A stretch of 8,370 nucleotides of DNA from Holdemanella sp. (lineage in GTDB: Bacteria; Bacillota_I; Bacilli_A; Erysipelotrichales; Erysipelotrichaceae): contig JABUSD010000166.1 of the NCBI GenBank assembly GCA_021442845.1, positions 1 to 8,370 of the forward strand, given 5' to 3'. The translations under genes were made by a program, and so were the position numbers. Positions 6,223 through 8,370 of this stretch are shown piece by piece. How positions within the stretch are numbered: the first letter of the stretch is position 1; the number at the start of each line of letters is the position of its first letter. The notes under the pieces were generated by a model, which worked only from the letters and a program-made list of their open reading frames with translations, had not been told where the DNA came from and ran no database searches.

Positions 6223-7539
6223 TTATAACTGTATCATGAATTTTGAATGTTCTGGTGCTTTCTTGTCTTCTCTTTTTACACCCAATTGCTGTTTTCCAAG
6301 CCATTGGTATAATGTGACAGATTCGCCACCTTCAATAACGCGTGTTCCATCAAAATCTAATGTGATCGCATCATCCAGCATTGGAATCCATACCCCGTGA
6401 TTGAATAATTTCTGTGGTCTTCCTAATTCATCTTTATACTGCCCTGTTGGATCAATGACTTCATCTAAGTAGCTTAGATGCACATTATCGTTTCCTGCTT
6501 CCTTTAACATGTTATATAGAGGAAGTGATGTTTCATATGGATCTACTAGTTCATCCTTTTTCGCATGTGTAAACCAGATTGGTACATCCTTTAAGATTTC
6601 AATGTCCTTTTCACCTAGATTGTTTACATAATATGGTGTGCATCCAGGACAGGCACCTGCAAAGAAGTTAGGATAATCCACCAACATACGGATTGTCATA
6701 AAGCCACCATTTGAAATACCTGTAATGAGAATTCTTGATGAATCAATTGTATCCTCATGTTCTTTGATAAATTCATCAATTAAATATTTCAATGGTTCTG
6801 AATAGATAGATTCATTCGACTTTCCAAGTTTTTCAACTCCATTGTCCATCCATACAGTTGGTGACTGTGGTACCAGGACATAAGCAGCTCCACCAAATTT
6901 CATCTGCATATCAAAGTTTGAAAAGCTTGTAACGCGATTCCCTGTGTAGGCAACAAGTGGATCGTCGCCACCTTCCCCAGCTCCATGAAGCCAGATGACA
7001 AGTGGTAATTTCTTGTTGTCTTTGTTCTTTGGTGTAAAATATCCATAATTCAATGGTTTTGTGCTATGGCTACTTTTACCATTTTCCCATCCTATCAGTT
7101 CTGGACAGATATCTTCTATACATGTGTCAAACACAAGCCCTGTCACATCCACTTCTTCTCCTGGAATTGGCTTGATCTGGGTAATACGATACTCATTCAA
7201 TAGATAACGGCTTGCCAATACATTCCCTTCGATTCGCTTACCCAATCTCTCTTCGTTCATTTCCAGGGCAACATAAGTAGAACGATAGGCTTTCTTTCCT
7301 TTTTCATCACATGGATACGCCTTGATGACATCACGATATCCTACTGAAGGAAATGCCTTCTTTGCCCCTCTTTCAGCACGCATCAGCACTTCCCCGTTCT
7401 TTTCCTTACGGACTGTGTACACATTAAATACATCTGGATTGACATCATTTCCGGTTACACTTACAGGAAGTTCTAAAATCAACTTCACAATAAATGGACC
7501 ATTATCTGTCATTCGTGTCACTGTTTTGTAATTAGCCAT
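6223..7539 (-). CDS. Alpha/beta-hydrolase (COG4099-type predicted esterase/peptidase) with Ig-like N-terminal region
   Basis: A 438-residue serine hydrolase. Residues 1 to about 140 are strand-rich and resemble the Ig-like N-terminal domain of esterases such as Thermotoga EstA. The catalytic domain follows: WLHGAGEGG (183-191) gives the oxyanion hole, GISNGG (274-279) carries nucleophile Ser276, Asp329 in HAKKDELVD is the likely acid, and His381 in NHGVW the base. Relatives hydrolyse esters or act as peptidases and are often secreted; this one has no signal peptide or anchor and should be cytosolic. Its substrate cannot be read from sequence. I start at the ATG at 7539 because AGAGG (7547-7551) is 7 nt upstream. 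A GTG at 7545 directly abuts that SD and is unlikely. A promoter lies at 7611-7639, flanked by an inverted repeat. Confidence 0.85.
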   Translation of the reverse strand: MANYKTVTRMTDNGPFIVKLILELPVSVTGNDVNPDVFNVYTVRKEKNGEVLMRAERGAKKAFPSVGYRDVIKAYPCDEKGKKAYRSTYVALEMNEERLGKRIEGNVLASRYLLNEYRITQIKPIPGEEVDVTGLVFDTCIEDICPELIGWENGKSSHSTKPLNYGYFTPKNKDNKKLPLVIWLHGAGEGGDDPLVAYTGNRVTSFSNFDMQMKFGGAAYVLVPQSPTVWMDNGVEKLGKSNESIYSEPLKYLIDEFIKEHEDTIDSSRILITGISNGGFMTIRMLVDYPNFFAGACPGCTPYYVNNLGEKDIEILKDVPIWFTHAKKDELVDPYETSLPLYNMLKEAGNDNVHLSYLDEVIDPTGQYKDELGRPQKLFNHGVWIPMLDDAITLDFDGTRVIEGGESVTLYQWLGKQQLGVKREDKKAPEHSKFMIQL

Positions 7540-7583
7540 AAACACACCTCTTCTTTCCTTTTAGCTAATCTAATAGGTTTGTT

Positions 7584-7626
7584 TAATCCATTTTGTTTGT
7601 CTCTACTAAAATTATAAAATGGATTA
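7584..7626. repeat. 11-bp perfect inverted repeat around the hydrolase promoter (possible operator)
   Basis: TAATCCATTTT (7584-7594) and AAAATGGATTA (7616-7626) are exact inverted copies separated by 21 nt, with centres about 32 bp apart, near three helical turns. One arm lies in the spacer of the hydrolase promoter and touches its -10. The other lies 10-20 nt past the expected start. Because the start falls between the arms, the promoter's own transcript contains only one arm, so DNA binding by a regulator explains it better than an RNA hairpin. Confidence 0.55.
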
Positions 7627-7639
7627 TCGGCATATTCAA
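7611..7639 (-). promoter_or_regulatory. Sigma-A-type promoter of the hydrolase gene
   Basis: On the - strand TTGAAT (7639-7634) and a perfect TATAAT (7616-7611) are 17 nt apart. A start near 7604 gives a leader of about 65 nt that ends with the SD AGAGG. The inverted-repeat arms at 7584-7594 and 7616-7626 flank the -10 and start site. Confidence 0.7.
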
Positions 7640-7655
7640 TTTGTTCTTGTTGTTT

Positions 7656-7661
7656 TATAAT
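7656..7661 (+). promoter_or_regulatory. Candidate -10 element before the decayed gene
   Basis: A perfect TATAAT ends 6 nt before the ATG at 7668. There is no SD, and no convincing -35 at 17 nt (7633-7638 reads TATTCA). That region overlaps the -35 of the divergent hydrolase promoter. The spacing matches that before the GNAT gene. Confidence 0.35.
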
Positions 7662-7667
7662 ATTGCC

Positions 7668-7884
7668 ATGAACAAAGAATGGTCTAATTTAAATAAATTG
7701 ATGCATGAAATTGATACGTATAAAAAAGATTTAAAGGAAGAACAGCATTGATTACTGGTGCAATAAGGATTTAAAACCTGATCCAGATGCCATTGTCTAG
7801 AAATTGGATTATGCATATTGAAGCGGCAGATCGTATCAGGAAAAAGGTTTCAATGTAAATTTTAGATTTACCAATGAAAAATAA
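7668..7884 (+). pseudogene. Decayed small gene of unknown family
   Basis: The ATG opens a frame of 27 codons (MNKEWSNLNKLMHEIDTYKK and seven more) ending at TGA 7749-7751. Protein-like sequence then continues in the +1 frame from about 7741 (IDYWCNKDLKPDPDAIV), interrupted by TAG at 7798-7800. It runs on as KLDYAY, shifts for EAADRIRKK (from 7820), and returns as GFNVNFRFTNEK ending at TAA 7882-7884 within the terminator. At least three frame changes and one internal stop are needed to read it as one protein of about 70 residues. I do not recognise the family. The coding-like composition, a promoter-like element before it and a terminator at its end support a recently inactivated gene. Chance similarity to coding sequence cannot be excluded. 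Confidence 0.5.
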
Positions 7885-7908
7885 CGGCCTGAACAGACCG
7901 TTATTTTT
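7877..7908. terminator. Bidirectional terminator between the decayed gene and the Fic gene
   Basis: AAAAATAACGG (7877-7887) and CCGTTATTTTT (7898-7908) form a perfect 11-bp stem with a 10-nt loop. Each strand's transcript ends the stem with five U residues, so it should work both ways. The final stop of the decayed gene (7882-7884) is in the stem, and the Fic stop (7910-7912) is 1 nt beyond it. Confidence 0.9.
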
Positions 7909-7909
7909 A

Positions 7910-8370
7910 CTATTCGATATTTTTTAACTTTATGAAATTAAACTTGCCTACTTTTGTCTCAATCAATAAATCTTTTTCTCTAAACTTCTTCAAAGCATAC
8001 ATCAGCGTTCTTTTAGAAATATTCAGTTCATTGATAATCTCTTCGTTAGATATTCCAAAATAGGAAAGGATTGTAGTTTCCGCTAACAAAGCATATATCT
8101 TTTGTTCTGATGCGGTTAAATCTGAAACAATCTGTAAATTCTGTATTCTTTGCCTTTTCTCTGTTATTTCGTTAATTTCATCTTTTAATTCATCCATAAG
8201 AATCGATGAAATACTCTCTACAAAACCATTTAAGCATCCATATTCATGAATATCTTCCGTATCTTTGAATGCCTTATAATACTTATTCTTTTGATTTAAA
8301 ATAGCTTTTGATATAAGAAAAGAGAAATAGCTGTCTGTATTTAAATAAATACCATTTGAAAATAGAAATC
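7910..8370 (-). CDS. Fic-domain protein, C-terminal part with winged-helix tail (runs off the right edge)
   Basis: The frame is open from the TAG at 7910-7912 to the window edge, giving 152 visible residues. Residues about 18-57 resemble the last helices of a Fic domain, with LISKAILNQKNKYYKAFKDTE (18-38). A charged helix (about 58-75) links to a winged helix-turn-helix at about 85-148, with EEIINELNISKRTLMYALKK as its recognition part. This is the usual plan of Fic proteins with a DNA-binding tail. Fic enzymes transfer AMP from ATP to protein hydroxyls, but the HPFxxGNGR site would lie outside the window, so activity cannot be judged. An ATG at 8197 is internal: coding sequence continues upstream of it and it has no well-placed SD. 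The terminator at 7877-7908 ends the gene. Confidence 0.72.
   Translation of the reverse strand, partial: FLFSNGIYLNTDSYFSFLISKAILNQKNKYYKAFKDTEDIHEYGCLNGFVESISSILMDELKDEINEITEKRQRIQNLQIVSDLTASEQKIYALLAETTILSYFGISNEEIINELNISKRTLMYALKKFREKDLLIETKVGKFNFIKLKNIE

Noticed and set aside
7322..7531. + strand open frame opposite the N-terminal region of the hydrolase
   Set aside because: It is the reverse of a well-supported coding sequence and has no SD or family resemblance.
7543..7545. GTG as the start of the hydrolase gene
   Set aside because: It nearly touches the SD AGAGG, leaving 1 nt; the ATG two codons later has 7 nt spacing.
8191..8197. ATG at 8197 as the start of a 95-residue winged-helix regulator
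   Set aside because: The same frame continues upstream as Fic-like coding sequence to the window edge, and the nearest purine-rich stretch is too far for an SD.

Overview
The window is 8.4 kb of AT-rich chromosomal DNA. Genes are tightly packed, have mostly strong AGGAG-type Shine-Dalgarno (SD) sites, use standard stops (Trp is encoded by TGG) and end at compact intrinsic terminators. The gene families (the FGIQIDSLSD-type PssA, a type-II Psd, YitT, a DUF218 protein, an SDR with a shortened N-terminal half) point to a low-GC gut Firmicute. Erysipelotrichales is my best guess, from the look of the proteins and not from a search. No transposase, integrase, CRISPR array, tRNA or rRNA was seen.

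Region 1 (1-2661, + strand) is a tightly coupled operon. It starts with the tail of an upstream gene, then pssA (phosphatidylserine synthase) and psd (phosphatidylserine decarboxylase), which together make phosphatidylethanolamine. A PAP2-superfamily membrane protein and a cytosolic SMI1/KNR4 (SUKH) protein follow. pssA-psd and psd-PAP2 overlap at 4-nt ATGA junctions, the PAP2 and SUKH genes overlap by 8 nt, and a terminator hairpin closes the operon.

Region 2 (2654-4256) holds a convergent MobA-like nucleotidyltransferase on the - strand, then a YitT-family membrane protein on the + strand. The YitT gene has a good sigma-A promoter, but a complete intrinsic terminator lies between that promoter and the SD. 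This is the best candidate regulatory device in the window: a short transcription attenuator, or a small RNA with read-through.

Region 3 (4258-6220, + strand) is a three-gene unit: a GNAT acetyltransferase, a short-chain dehydrogenase and a membrane-anchored DUF218 (YdcF/ElyC-like) protein. It ends at a UUCG-capped hairpin that also serves the convergent gene beyond it.

Region 4 (6223-8370) holds a - strand alpha/beta-hydrolase with an Ig-like N-terminal region and no signal peptide. Its promoter is flanked by an 11-bp perfect inverted repeat. Next comes a decayed + strand gene remnant, and then the C-terminal part of a - strand Fic-domain protein with a winged-helix tail, which runs off the right edge.

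Two patterns recur. Three starts that lack an SD (mobA-like, GNAT and the decayed gene) have a TATAAT-like hexamer ending 6-7 nt before the ATG, as expected for leaderless transcripts. At three convergent junctions, the stop codons lie inside or next to one shared terminator hairpin. I did not find a clearly new multi-gene system. The most interesting items are the attenuator before the YitT gene, the leaderless-start pattern, the operator-like repeat, and departures from family motifs in PssA and the PAP2 protein.
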